Of a stretch of 10,043 bases of DNA, positions 1 through 6,912 are shown piece after piece (the first letter of the stretch is position 1; each line of letters begins with the position of its first letter). Source of the DNA: Cohaesibacteraceae bacterium (GTDB taxonomy: Bacteria; Pseudomonadota; Alphaproteobacteria; Rhizobiales; Cohaesibacteraceae); assembly GCA_016764535.1 (NCBI GenBank), contig JAESRR010000067.1:1-10043 (forward strand), in the 5' to 3' direction. The notes beneath the pieces are model-generated. The model was given only the letters and a program-made list of their open reading frames with translations. It did not search any database and was not told the DNA's origin. The translations under genes and the position numbers were made by a program.

Positions 1-1828
1 AATTTTTCGCGGCTCCATTACCCGTTTCTTCTGACGGGAGAGGAAGCAGAATTCCCGGAATGAAATTGAGTGTTTTTCCAATAGCACCCTCCAGTTTGAA
101 CGGTAAAGTTGATGCTGGTGGACTATCGATCGAAGTGTCACGATTCTCAATAGTGTCAAATCGGCCATCCAATATTGCTATTCCGGTTTTTCGGCCAACT
201 TCACCTGAAAGATATACATCTGCATCAGGTAAAGTTACAAGAATTTGCTCGAAAGAGAACAAATCAGCTGTAAAATTCAGCTTTGCAATCACCTTGCCAA
301 ACTTTGCTTTACCATCTTTCCATATTGCAGAGGCAGGGATCTTCCCTTCGTTTATCGCTCCAAAAACATCTCCGAATGTTGTTAGATCAATCGTACCTGC
401 ATCAATTGAGATATCCACTATACCCTGCCCATTGGATAAATGATCCTGTAGAACCGGACCATCTCCGGTCAATTCAATCATGCCAGACAAATTACCGGTG
501 ACACGTTCTATTTTCCCGAAAAATGTGAGAATTTTCGCGAACTGAATTTTGTTCAATCGCAATTTAACTCCACTGCGAACGGGTATCTTGTTGAAATTAT
601 AGCTTACTTCTCCGGACAGATTACCTTCAAAAACCTCATAATCTCCAATTGAAACTTTAAAAACACCGCCCTGACTAGAAACAGTTGCAGCAATACTCCC
701 GGATTGAAAATCCCGAACAACAACTCTATTAGCTGACATCCTGACATCCAAATCCATCAAAAATACCCGATTCTGAATACCATTGGCACTGTCGGATTCT
801 GTGTTTTCTATCCAAAAGTCGGAATATGAAGACAGATCAATCGTATCGAATGCCAGTGTTCCCTGGAGACTCCATTTGTCGTCTTCCTCAAAGTCCAGAG
901 AAAGAACACCTTCTGCTGAATTATCATCCAATTTTACACTGGCTTGCGAAATTGAGACTTTGTCTGCATACCAGTTCATCTCACCGGAGATACTGGCAAA
1001 ACCCATCGTTTCACCCGGCTCAATATCAATTCCCTGCCATCCAAGGAACTGACGAAAAGAAGCAGTCGTGGCTGTTAACCTGCCATCAAATTGATACTTA
1101 TCAGCAAGCGAAAAATTCCCGGTAAATCCGGCGTCGATCAATGTGCTTCTGATTTGCAACACTGTTTGCGAGGATTGACCTGACGCCAGCGCAATGACAT
1201 CAGACACTTTTGATTCAATTGCAATATTTTCACCATTCCAGATAAAATTACCTAATATTGTCAATGGCTTAGCCACATCTGACCATTTCAACTTCAGATC
1301 TATTGCCGAAAATTCAGTCGATTGTCCGGTACGGTGATCAACATGGCGAACATAACCCCCAAATATATCCAGTTGACCGAAACGTTCGTTTTTAACAGGA
1401 TTTCCAGACATTGCAGCCTTAATTTCCTGACCAAGAAAGCCTCCGGTGAGAGACCAGTTGGATTTGCCCAGTGCGTCAGTAGACAATTCAAATCGCGGGG
1501 CAGCAAAAATGAAACGTTTCACTTCGACTTCACCTGTCAGCAGAGCAAAAAAATTCAAATCTGCTTTCAAATTATTCATTCGCACCAAAGGAATATTATC
1601 GTCGTTTCCCGATGCAATTTTGACGTCTTTCAGTTTAACGGTGAATCTTGGGAATAATTTAATAACCGGCTCGCCACGAAATGTGACTTTACTACCAGTC
1701 CACAACGATAATTGATCGGTTACATTCTGCTTCAGGGTATCGGAAGAAACAAGAAAAGGTGTTGCCGCTATTATACTTGCCAGCAATAGCAATATTGCAA
1801 TACCCGAATATGCCAGCACGCGTTTCAT
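1..1828 (-). CDS. AsmA family protein, C-terminus cut off by the window edge
   Basis: The reading frame is open from an ATG at 1828 to the left edge, giving about 609 visible residues with no stop. It starts with a short basic stretch (MKRVLAYSG) and one hydrophobic segment at about residues 8-24, then the sequence SSDTLKQNVTDQLSLWTG and the beta-rich V-F-GEP-FPRF-V-L-DVKI stretch typical of AsmA N-termini. Near residues 455-490 is a GDGPVLQDHLSNGQG stretch that fits the AsmA C-terminal domain. AsmA-family proteins are anchored in the inner membrane with a long periplasmic beta-rich part and are linked to outer-membrane assembly or phospholipid transport between membranes; that role is family knowledge. 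The start has only a weak AGGGAA 12 bases upstream, but it places the anchor exactly where expected. No partner gene is visible. The family call is fairly sure; the specific role is not. Confidence 0.85.
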   Translation of the reverse strand, partial: MKRVLAYSGIAILLLLASIIAATPFLVSSDTLKQNVTDQLSLWTGSKVTFRGEPVIKLFPRFTVKLKDVKIASGNDDNIPLVRMNNLKADLNFFALLTGEVEVKRFIFAAPRFELSTDALGKSNWSLTGGFLGQEIKAAMSGNPVKNERFGQLDIFGGYVRHVDHRTGQSTEFSAIDLKLKWSDVAKPLTILGNFIWNGENIAIESKVSDVIALASGQSSQTVLQIRSTLIDAGFTGNFSLADKYQFDGRLTATTASFRQFLGWQGIDIEPGETMGFASISGEMNWYADKVSISQASVKLDDNSAEGVLSLDFEEDDKWSLQGTLAFDTIDLSSYSDFWIENTESDSANGIQNRVFLMDLDVRMSANRVVVRDFQSGSIAATVSSQGGVFKVSIGDYEVFEGNLSGEVSYNFNKIPVRSGVKLRLNKIQFAKILTFFGKIERVTGNLSGMIELTGDGPVLQDHLSNGQGIVDISIDAGTIDLTTFGDVFGAINEGKIPASAIWKDGKAKFGKVIAKLNFTADLFSFEQILVTLPDADVYLSGEVGRKTGIAILDGRFDTIENRDTSIDSPPASTLPFKLEGAIGKTLNFIPGILLPLPSEETGNGAAKN

Positions 1829-1979
1829 AATAGCGGCCAGTTCCCTATGCCCGATCCCGAATTGTAATGTCGTTGTTTCATTCAAAACACGACAATTTAC
1901 CACCGCCCAAATGGTAACTAACTATTGGACTAAACACATGGATTTGGCAAGTACACGTCAAATCTGCATCCGACACACT

Positions 1980-2008
1980 TTGATTGAGCCAAAATCGCTC
2001 TCATGTAT
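1980..2008 (+). promoter_or_regulatory. possible promoter of the receiver-domain gene
   Basis: TTGATT at 1980-1985 and ATGTAT at 2003-2008 are separated by 17 bases and point toward the gene at 2108. The -10 match is poor, so this is a weak call. The rest of the 279-base gap 1829-2107 shows no further gene. Confidence 0.2.
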
Positions 2009-2107
2009 GCAATTCCATGTAGTTCATAAAACAGCTGTCTGGAAGATCACACGACCTCGCCAAAACGCGCGCATGTCGAACTAACTGGATCTTTAGAAAT
2101 TGGGTAT

Positions 2108-2665
2108 ATGAACTATGGAAACAATCAGCTGGGGTGTGTGGTGGCGCAAGACGGCATAATGGTCTTTACCGACCTTTCATTTTTGATCATTGATGACAAC
2201 ACCAGTGTTTGTCAGCGCATGAAAGATATGTTGCGCGCTTTTGGTGTTCATGAAGTTGCTTCAACCTGCCAAAGCAGAAGAGCACTTGATATGCTTGCTC
2301 ATAGCAGGGTCGACATAATTTTGTTGGACTGGATTATGAGCGGGTTCTCTGGCGCGCAATTTCTAAGAGAGCTCCGGACCGTCCATAATGCTGCTGCAAT
2401 GTCTCATGTAATTGTTGTTACCGGCTATACCGAGAGACTTGGCATAATTGAAGCGGCCTTCCTTGGTGCAGACATGATCCTGAGCAAACCGGTCACTCCA
2501 CAAGTATTCTATGAAAAAATCTGCAACCTGATTCATTTGAAACGCACGTTCATACAGGTCGATGAATATCTGGGACCTCTAACTTTGGGGCACGTTGATA
2601 TTCTTAGCGATGCCGATTTGGAACGCGCAAAACGCGAAAATCTATTTGGGATGCTTGCAGAATAA
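2108..2665 (+). CDS. single-domain response regulator (CheY-like receiver)
   Basis: Receiver (REC) domain at about residues 22-143, with the acidic pair D29-D30 in LIIDDN, phosphoacceptor D74 in LLDW, the switch T105 in VVTGYTE, and K127 in SKPV. All key residues are present, so phosphorylation by a histidine kinase is expected. There is no DNA-binding or enzymatic output domain. The DDN, DW, TGYTER and KPV pattern is that of a common alphaproteobacterial stand-alone receiver family. Members I recall end in an R-FVRT-YFGPDRRR tail; here residues 145-157 (KRTFIQVDEYLGP) keep only a remnant, followed by about 28 unrelated residues. The start is uncertain. ATG 2108 has only GGG close upstream. 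ATG 2159 (residue 18) gives a more typical N-terminus but has no clear ribosome site. No kinase gene is adjacent, so the partner is unknown. Confidence 0.85.
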   Translation: MNYGNNQLGCVVAQDGIMVFTDLSFLIIDDNTSVCQRMKDMLRAFGVHEVASTCQSRRALDMLAHSRVDIILLDWIMSGFSGAQFLRELRTVHNAAAMSHVIVVTGYTERLGIIEAAFLGADMILSKPVTPQVFYEKICNLIHLKRTFIQVDEYLGPLTLGHVDILSDADLERAKRENLFGMLAE

Positions 2666-2712
2666 ACAAGCTTCCGTCTTCCGAAACCTGAATTTTCAAT
2701 GGTACTTCGATT

Positions 2713-2744
2713 AGTTCCTGAAGCCGGTTCTCCGACCTGGAACT
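2713..2744. terminator. possible hairpin terminator between convergent genes
   Basis: AGTTCC (2713-2718) pairs with GGAACT (2739-2744), and an inner CGG/CCG pair closes a TTCT loop. It lies between the convergent stops at 2665 and 2768. There is no long T-run on either side, so this is weak. Confidence 0.25.
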
Positions 2745-2767
2745 TTCAGTGCGTGTTGTTTTATCAA

Positions 2768-2980
2768 TCATTGCTCTTTTGGATGATATTCCAGAATATC
2801 TGAAGGCTGACAATCCAGTACTGCGCAAATGCTTTCGAGCGTTTCAAATCGAATTCCCTTCACTTTTCCTGATTTAAGCAATGAAACATTCTGTTCTGTA
2901 ATTCCGATTTTGGCAGCCAGTTCCTTGGATCTCATTTTACGCCTGGCGAGCATGACATCCAATGTCACAATTATGGGCAT
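2768..2980 (-). CDS. small Cro/CI-type helix-turn-helix regulator (YozG-like)
   Basis: A 70-residue protein made almost only of an XRE-type DNA-binding domain. Helix 2 is at about residues 18-25 (SKELAAKI), the turn is GIT, and the recognition helix is at 28-36 (EQNVSLLKS). They are followed by the hallmark G-KGIRFETLESIC-LDCQPSDILEY. The IRF-TLE-IC-LDCQP-DILEY ending is typical of the small regulators that accompany DUF2975 membrane proteins, such as the YozG/YoaS pair of Bacillus. The gene follows the DUF2975 gene after 12 bases. Its GGGAG ribosome site lies at 2991-2987, directly after the TAG stop of that gene, so translational coupling is likely. Such regulators are usually assumed to be autoregulatory; the target is not known. 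Confidence 0.88.
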   Translation of the reverse strand: MPIIVTLDVMLARRKMRSKELAAKIGITEQNVSLLKSGKVKGIRFETLESICAVLDCQPSDILEYHPKEQ

Positions 2981-2992
2981 TGGGTTCTCCCG

Positions 2993-3598
2993 CTAAATAA
3001 ATGTCTCGTTTTCTGCATTAATGCGCGCAGCTTCGGCTAAAATCCAGCCAATAACAATAAAAACACAAGCGATTACAATAGACAAAATGTCATCATAAGA
3101 AATGTCTAACTCCATTTGTCTCTGCCCGGCGGGTAAATTCCATGTAAGAATCATGGATTGCAAGGTGGTTGAAACAATTTCGGCGATCGTTAAAACCAGA
3201 ACCATCCAGCCAAAGTTTGTGATCATCCGAAATGAAACGATGCTAAATAGATCGCCTTTTGAATACTCGACAAAAACACGTCGCAGTGTCCACAATGTAC
3301 AAAATAAAAATACGGTGAGGCCGTCAATCATTGCAACAAACAATGTCCTTTGCATTTGAGAAAGGTCAATAAGAGAAATCGACAAACCCTTTTCGCCCTC
3401 CAAATCAAACGACAATTCCCGCAAGTCTGGTTCAAGCTCTGCCAGTAAATCTGGTCCAAGGAAATCCGGTGCGAGAAAAAAAAGATTGAGCAACAGGACA
3501 AGAAACCCGCTAATCAGCACTATTAAGGTGATTACCCAGACGATAACCGTACTAAAATTTCGAATTCGCTTCATTCGGTCAGGTAGTGTTTGTTCCAT
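2993..3598 (-). CDS. DUF2975 domain membrane protein
   Basis: A 201-residue protein with four predicted membrane helices, at about residues 18-42, 84-104, 125-147 and 170-190. A roughly 40-residue acidic extracytoplasmic stretch lies between the first two. EYSKGDLFS followed by FRMITNFGW fits the conserved F-GD-F-...-LR-GW signature of DUF2975, and the ending LAEAARINAENE is also characteristic. The ATG at 3598 is chosen because AAGAAGG at 3613-3607 lies 8 bases upstream; the GTG at 3607 overlaps that ribosome site. It is the first gene of a unit with the small helix-turn-helix gene downstream. DUF2975 has no established biochemical function. The pairing suggests that the membrane protein modulates the regulator or is controlled by it, which is inference. 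Confidence 0.85.
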   Translation of the reverse strand: MEQTLPDRMKRIRNFSTVIVWVITLIVLISGFLVLLLNLFFLAPDFLGPDLLAELEPDLRELSFDLEGEKGLSISLIDLSQMQRTLFVAMIDGLTVFLFCTLWTLRRVFVEYSKGDLFSIVSFRMITNFGWMVLVLTIAEIVSTTLQSMILTWNLPAGQRQMELDISYDDILSIVIACVFIVIGWILAEAARINAENETFI

Positions 3599-3756
3599 AT
3601 TCATCACCTTCTTATATCTCTTTTTCCCTGCCTAACGATTAGACGCGTATTAACAAAACTGATTTTCCATTCTTCCAGGTGAACGAACCATTCCATCAAA
3701 AACGGCCTCAAATTTCGGCCTTAACACGCCGGGATGTATTTTTTTGCATTCCGTCA

Positions 3757-3785
3757 TTGACTATTTTATGAATATATAGTTCTAA
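3757..3785 (+). promoter_or_regulatory. possible promoter facing the small plus-strand reading frame
   Basis: TTGACT at 3757-3762 is a good -35 match. At 17 bases spacing the -10 would be TTCTAA (3780-3785), in a very AT-rich stretch. The direction fits the reading frame at 3829. Confidence 0.3.
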
Positions 3786-3790
3786 ATAAT

Positions 3791-3805
3791 TATCGTCAAA
3801 CGATA
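3791..3805. promoter_or_regulatory. short dyad TATCGT-CAA-ACGATA, possible operator
   Basis: Perfect 6-base arms separated by 3 bases, 23 bases ahead of the ATG at 3829 and just after the possible promoter. A smaller dyad of the same geometry, CTAA-CGA-TTAG at 3632-3642, lies in the leader of the divergent DUF2975 gene, and both contain ACGAT. A link to the neighbouring regulator is possible but unproven. Confidence 0.3.
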
Positions 3806-3828
3806 TTTTATTTGAATTGGAACTGATA

Positions 3829-3990
3829 ATGACAGCAAACTACATAGCGACCACTGATAACGGGGCGTTTCCTGTTATTCAGAAACTCAACAGCAGGCGG
3901 CTTGCCAACAGATACCTTACATCCTGGGCAATGGGGCTTGCGACACTCCTCGTTTTCAATCGGGCAGGTATTGCCAAGGCAAAACGCTGA
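3829..3990 (+). CDS. possible small membrane peptide of unknown function, 53 residues
   Basis: ATG 3829 to TGA 3990. GGAA at 3819-3822 lies 6 bases ahead of the start, and a promoter-like TTGACT is upstream. The peptide has a polar first half with a basic patch (KLNSRRLANR, about residues 19-28), then a hydrophobic segment (about 33-44, WAMGLATLLVFN), then a basic end (AKAKR), as in small single-pass membrane peptides. I do not recognise the family. It diverges from the DUF2975-regulator unit across about 230 bases. Chance is a real alternative at this length; conservation in related genomes would decide. Confidence 0.35.
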   Translation: MTANYIATTDNGAFPVIQKLNSRRLANRYLTSWAMGLATLLVFNRAGIAKAKR

Positions 3991-4214
3991 AACGGTTTAT
4001 TTGCTCGCAGTAGAAATGTGGATATCCTGGTGCATCAATGGAAATGGTAAAATTAGGCACTCGTTTGACTAGAGATACTCAAACGTATCTGAATGTCATT
4101 GGCTTTACTGGCTGTTTGTGCGAATGCAACAAGCTATTTAGTTTTCAATTGGGTCAAATAAATCCCATTGATGTAGCCTCAGCTGATTTTACAAGGGAAA
4201 ACGAAAGTGCGCGT
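3991..4214. other. unassigned stretch, nothing convincing
   Basis: This gap holds an open frame from ATG 4038 to 4223 on the plus strand with no ribosome site and no recognisable motif. It would run 9 bases into the end of the convergent protease gene. I see no clear hairpin with a T-run and no promoter. Confidence 0.3.
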
Positions 4215-5507
4215 CTAATTTGAGAACGGTTGGAGATATGGAATTTTTATCTTTTTGTTTGAACCTTGATTTACAAATTCCAGATCAAGATACTTGGCTT
4301 TTTTCAGAGCATTATCAATATTTAACAAGGGGCAGGCATCTTCCAAATTTCCAGATGAAACATCATATGGACCAATCCGCGTCAGCAGGGTACCCACTTG
4401 TGGCAGTAACAATTCGTCATTAGATAGTCCGTTGATCAAACCATCAACCCGCATCTGTCCTCCGGTATGAGAATACAATAATCCCGGTGTCCGCCACCGC
4501 GGTGCCAAATCAATTGCGCCACTCTTGATACTCTCAAAATGTGCTGTGGCTGTATGCCAGTCGAGGGTAAATCGAAACTTTCCCAATACGGCATTCCCAA
4601 TCAACGGAGGTTCGGAAGCAAATTCTATGACAGCTGATTGAAACGGGACATACCCCAATTGAAACTGATCAACCCTTGCAAAGGCCCGCTCAACCGGTTT
4701 GTTGGAAGCGGATAGACCCGAAGCACCGGTAGTTATCGAAGATAAAACCAACCCACCACTCCCAAGACGGTCGGTCTTTTCAAAATGCCGTAAAAGGCGC
4801 GGGGATTGTGTAAATCCACTGTTTTTGCCGGTGTCCAGTTCGGCAAGAATTTGTATGTCCCGCGCAAATTTCATACGAACTCTGGGTCCAAATCCATTTT
4901 CGATAATAATTGGTGACACCCAGGCTTTTGGACTAATTGTCGGTTGGCCTGTTTCAAGAATGACCTTTTTAGAAGCAAAATCAAACGTCCATGACCGAAT
5001 AAGTGGCATGGCATTATATCCAAGCAAACCATCCAGTTTCAGACAGGCAAAAGGCGTATTGACCGGTGCCAGGTCAGCGACCACGGCCAGGAGGTTTTCA
5101 AATCGGGCAGAGCCAAACTCAATCGTTGGCAAAATCACCCTATCTACTGTGCTTGAAACTCCCTGACTATCTACAATTCGGGTTTCACCTGACGTGTCAT
5201 CAAGGCGCAGTATTTTATTAAGGCGCGTATCAATTAAAGTTACGGCTCCGGTATCCAGCAGAAACCGAAAAACCTGACCATTTATTTTTACTTCAGCAAT
5301 TGGAACACCGAAAGTGAAGTCGAAAGGGACTTCAAATCGTGAGGCCGTCAGGGCAACTGACTGACGGGCAATTATTCTGGTTTCCAACTCGGTAATCCGC
5401 TCTGATCGCGCAGGATCAATCATACCAGTGACTAACATCAGGACTGATAAAACCAGCGTTAAATACATTGATTTGGAAAAGAATTGATTTGAAACATAAT
5501 TGCCCAT
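4215..5507 (-). CDS. exported aspartyl protease-like protein with two retropepsin-type repeats and a C-terminal PDZ-like region
   Basis: A 430-residue protein. A hydrophobic N-terminal segment at about residues 14-29 acts as signal peptide or anchor. The first retropepsin-like unit has FLLDTGA with catalytic-type D85 and the matching DGLLGYN at 159-165. The second unit has AELDTGKNSGF with D225, followed by a GNAVLGKFRFTLDW stretch near residue 300 that corresponds to the ILG element. Retropepsin proteases need two DTG halves; here both are in one chain. The last 80 residues (RVDGLINGLSNDELLL...IGPYDVSSG...) read like a degenerate PDZ domain, as in other bacterial aspartyl-protease/PDZ proteins. 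The likely location is the periplasm or outer face of the inner membrane; the substrate is unknown. The ATG at 5507 has only a poor ribosome site, and ATG 5468 (residue 14) is an alternative. It stands alone, facing the receiver and peptide genes. Confidence 0.82.
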   Translation of the reverse strand: MGNYVSNQFFSKSMYLTLVLSVLMLVTGMIDPARSERITELETRIIARQSVALTASRFEVPFDFTFGVPIAEVKINGQVFRFLLDTGAVTLIDTRLNKILRLDDTSGETRIVDSQGVSSTVDRVILPTIEFGSARFENLLAVVADLAPVNTPFACLKLDGLLGYNAMPLIRSWTFDFASKKVILETGQPTISPKAWVSPIIIENGFGPRVRMKFARDIQILAELDTGKNSGFTQSPRLLRHFEKTDRLGSGGLVLSSITTGASGLSASNKPVERAFARVDQFQLGYVPFQSAVIEFASEPPLIGNAVLGKFRFTLDWHTATAHFESIKSGAIDLAPRWRTPGLLYSHTGGQMRVDGLINGLSNDELLLPQVGTLLTRIGPYDVSSGNLEDACPLLNIDNALKKAKYLDLEFVNQGSNKKIKIPYLQPFSN

Positions 5508-5550
5508 CAGTATCTGGTTCCGATTATTGATCAGTCGTTACAATAAATCA

Positions 5551-5579
5551 TTGTTTCATAACATGTTTTTTAATATATG
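5551..5579 (+). promoter_or_regulatory. likely promoter of the Cas2-like gene
   Basis: TTGTTT (5551-5556), exactly 17 bases, then TATATG (5574-5579), pointing toward the start at 5636. Transcription would begin near 5586, just before the first TGTAGTG element. Confidence 0.4.
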
Positions 5580-5592
5580 CCTACTAATATGC

Positions 5593-5656
5593 CACTACAC
5601 GTTAGAATGACAAATCTTGTAGTGATGGTGGCACAATGAGTAAATATGTAGTGATG
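5593..5656 (+). repeat. three copies of TGTAGTG around the start of the Cas2-like gene
   Basis: CACTACA (inverted) is at 5593-5599, TGTAGTGATG at 5618-5627, and an identical TGTAGTGATG at 5647-5656 inside codons 4-7. The first two can form a 7-base-pair stem with an 18-base loop in the leader; the last two are a 10-base direct repeat offset by 29. This could be an operator cluster or a leader RNA structure controlling translation. It could also be chance, since the third copy is coding. Confidence 0.4.
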
Positions 5657-5905
5657 CTGAAAACCGAGAACGACAATACCGAAGCACTGATCGGAAAAAT
5701 ATTTGAACGGGGCGGAGTACAAAAATTATGGACTGGAAGCTGGTTAATCAGTTCAAATTCCCGCGCAAACGATATCAGGGACGGGTTGAAAAAAATATTC
5801 AAGGAAGACGACCAACTGGCTATTTTTGAGCTTCAGCATGACTGGTCAACTTTTGGCACATCAAAAGACGCTATGGGTTGGTTGAAACAACATCTAAAGG
5901 TTTGA
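5636..5905 (+). CDS. stand-alone Cas2/SinR-like small protein
   Basis: An 89-residue protein in a beta-alpha-beta pattern: a first strand YVVMLKT (residues 4-10), a helix at about 14-26, strands around KLWTGSWLISS (30-40), an amphipathic helix RANDIRDGLKKIF (43-55), a strand QLAIFEL (60-66), then HDWSTFG and a C-terminal helix ending WLKQHL. The WL-S-S...IRD-L...D-L-IFEL...W--FG...WLK-HL pattern matches the small 'SinR family' proteins that share the ferredoxin-like fold of Cas2 and VapD. The Asp at the end of the first strand of active Cas2 nucleases is absent, so nuclease activity is doubtful. There are no CRISPR repeats or other cas genes in the window. GGTGG ends 4 bases before the ATG. 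Function is unknown. Confidence 0.75.
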   Translation: MSKYVVMLKTENDNTEALIGKIFERGGVQKLWTGSWLISSNSRANDIRDGLKKIFKEDDQLAIFELQHDWSTFGTSKDAMGWLKQHLKV

Positions 5906-5947
5906 GAAACAAACTGGCTTCGTTCGCCTCATTTTTATATCTACATA

Positions 5948-5984
5948 CAAAGGCCAACCGCCATTAGAGCGCAGATGGCCTTTG
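5948..5984. terminator. hairpin between convergent genes, probable bidirectional terminator
   Basis: CAAAGGCCA (5948-5956) pairs perfectly with TGGCCTTTG (5976-5984) across a 19-base loop. It sits between the stops of the convergent genes ending at 5905 and 6009. T-runs are short, so termination strength is uncertain. Confidence 0.45.
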
Positions 5985-6008
5985 ATACAATCATCACATC
6001 GGTTCAAA

Positions 6009-6797
6009 TCAACGTTTCGTTTTTCCCAGAAACTTAAGCCGTCTCGCAATCTGTGCATCACAGTTGTTTTTCTTCAGCGGTCGCATCAACACAATTTCCT
6101 CTTTAAACGAAAGAATTTGAGCTGCATTTGGTTGACGGGTAAATCCGGGCTCACCATCCAACAGAAATTGCAATACCGCGTAATCACCTCCTGCATCAGT
6201 CAATATAGCAAGCGGATGGCCATTTGACACTATTCCAACCTGTCCGACCCTCACCTGTTGCAACTGAATTGGGTTTTTCTGACCGGACCACGTCATATTT
6301 CCATCGCCAATTTCGAGTGTACGGCGATTTTTTTTGTCGGGTGTGATCCATTTTCCAAGCATGCCCTGTAACGTCGTTTCAACTGCAAGGCATGATTCAC
6401 GGGCATTTGGTGTGGAAAGGCGGTAGGCTCGCCCTTGTTCCAGAACATTCCCACCCGAAGATATGCGGAACTCCATGGTTTTTTCATCCACGGATGCAAC
6501 GTCGATGATGGCGTTTTGATATCCGGAGATGTTCAAATTACGAGCCAGAAAACTATAGCGCCCTTCAGCACTCGATCCCGATTTCAGATATAGCCAGGTT
6601 TTTGGTTTGTTATTATCAAATAGCATCCAGTCACTCATCACAAGTGATCGTGCGCCACTACTATCAATTAACTCCCAAACGCCTGCATGAAACGGCGTAT
6701 CGTTTGCTGCCTGCGCAGAATTGGTAGTGATAGCACCGCCGAGCATCACCAAACCCACAACACAGGATGACATACTTTTAAATAAACACTGAAACAT
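6009..6797 (-). CDS. secreted protein of unknown function
   Basis: A 262-residue protein. The start is ATG 6797 because GGGAGG lies about 8 bases upstream (GGAGG 6810-6806) and because it opens a clean signal peptide: a hydrophobic core at about residues 11-24 ending NSAQA, with cleavage likely after A30. An upstream in-frame start at 6914 would bury this signal and has no such support. The mature part is mainly beta-strand-like, with GVWELIDSSG near its start and LGKWITPDKKNRRTLEIGDGNMTWSG in the middle. The two similar W-containing entries hint at a lipocalin-like or duplicated beta-barrel fold, but this is a guess. Two cysteines remain in the mature part (RESCLAVE and KNNCDAQI) and could form a disulfide. 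I do not recognise the family. The gene has its own promoter and an unusual leader with two dyads, so it is probably separately controlled. Confidence 0.75.
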   Translation of the reverse strand: MFQCLFKSMSSCVVGLVMLGGAITTNSAQAANDTPFHAGVWELIDSSGARSLVMSDWMLFDNNKPKTWLYLKSGSSAEGRYSFLARNLNISGYQNAIIDVASVDEKTMEFRISSGGNVLEQGRAYRLSTPNARESCLAVETTLQGMLGKWITPDKKNRRTLEIGDGNMTWSGQKNPIQLQQVRVGQVGIVSNGHPLAILTDAGGDYAVLQFLLDGEPGFTRQPNAAQILSFKEEIVLMRPLKKNNCDAQIARRLKFLGKTKR

Positions 6798-6836
6798 GAA
6801 ATTCGCCTCCCTCAAGATACGTACCACGCCCCGGGA

Positions 6837-6854
6837 TCTGTGATGTTTCACAGA
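6837..6854. promoter_or_regulatory. dyad TCTGTGA-N4-TCACAGA in the leader of the secreted-protein gene
   Basis: Perfect 7-base arms around TGTT. The TGTGA...TCACA core resembles CRP/FNR-superfamily half-sites, but the 4-base spacer is not the 6 of classical CRP sites. It could also be an RNA hairpin in the 5' leader. It lies 7 bases from the larger palindrome at 6862-6885. Confidence 0.4.
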
Positions 6855-6861
6855 ATTCACC

Positions 6862-6885
6862 ATGTCAGAAAACGTTTTCAGACAT
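6862..6885. promoter_or_regulatory. 24-base palindrome resembling a LacI/GalR-family operator
   Basis: The central 12 bases GAAAACGTTTTC (6868-6879) are perfectly symmetric with the CG centre typical of LacI-family sites. Beyond one A/A mismatch the symmetry resumes with ATGTC and GACAT, so 22 of 24 positions are symmetric. With no loop it cannot be a hairpin terminator. It lies about 20-45 bases downstream of the predicted transcription start, a position suited to repression by roadblock. No LacI-family gene is in the window. Confidence 0.55.
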
Positions 6886-6912
6886 CGTCCCCTCCCACCA
6901 TGAGGCGAAGTC

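Noticed and set aside
1869..1893. Hairpin GTCGT-t-GTTT / AAACACGAC in the AsmA leader
   Set aside because: The stem has a bulge, no T-run and no nearby promoter pattern that I can support; possible but too weak to list as a feature.
3780..3786. TTCTAAA as an Irr (ICE) box half-site
   Set aside because: The matching TTTAGAA half is absent at the required spacing and the neighbouring genes are not iron genes.
4038..4223. 61-residue plus-strand open frame
   Set aside because: No ribosome site, no recognisable motif, and it would overlap the end of the convergent protease gene; its composition looks like chance.
4699..5166. 155-residue plus-strand open frame inside the protease gene
   Set aside because: It is a shadow of the protease frame, with no initiation signal and no domain.
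5636..5905. CRISPR-Cas locus suggested by the Cas2-like protein
   Set aside because: No direct repeats with regular spacers and no other cas gene anywhere in the window; the three TGTAGTG copies are far too short and irregular for an array.
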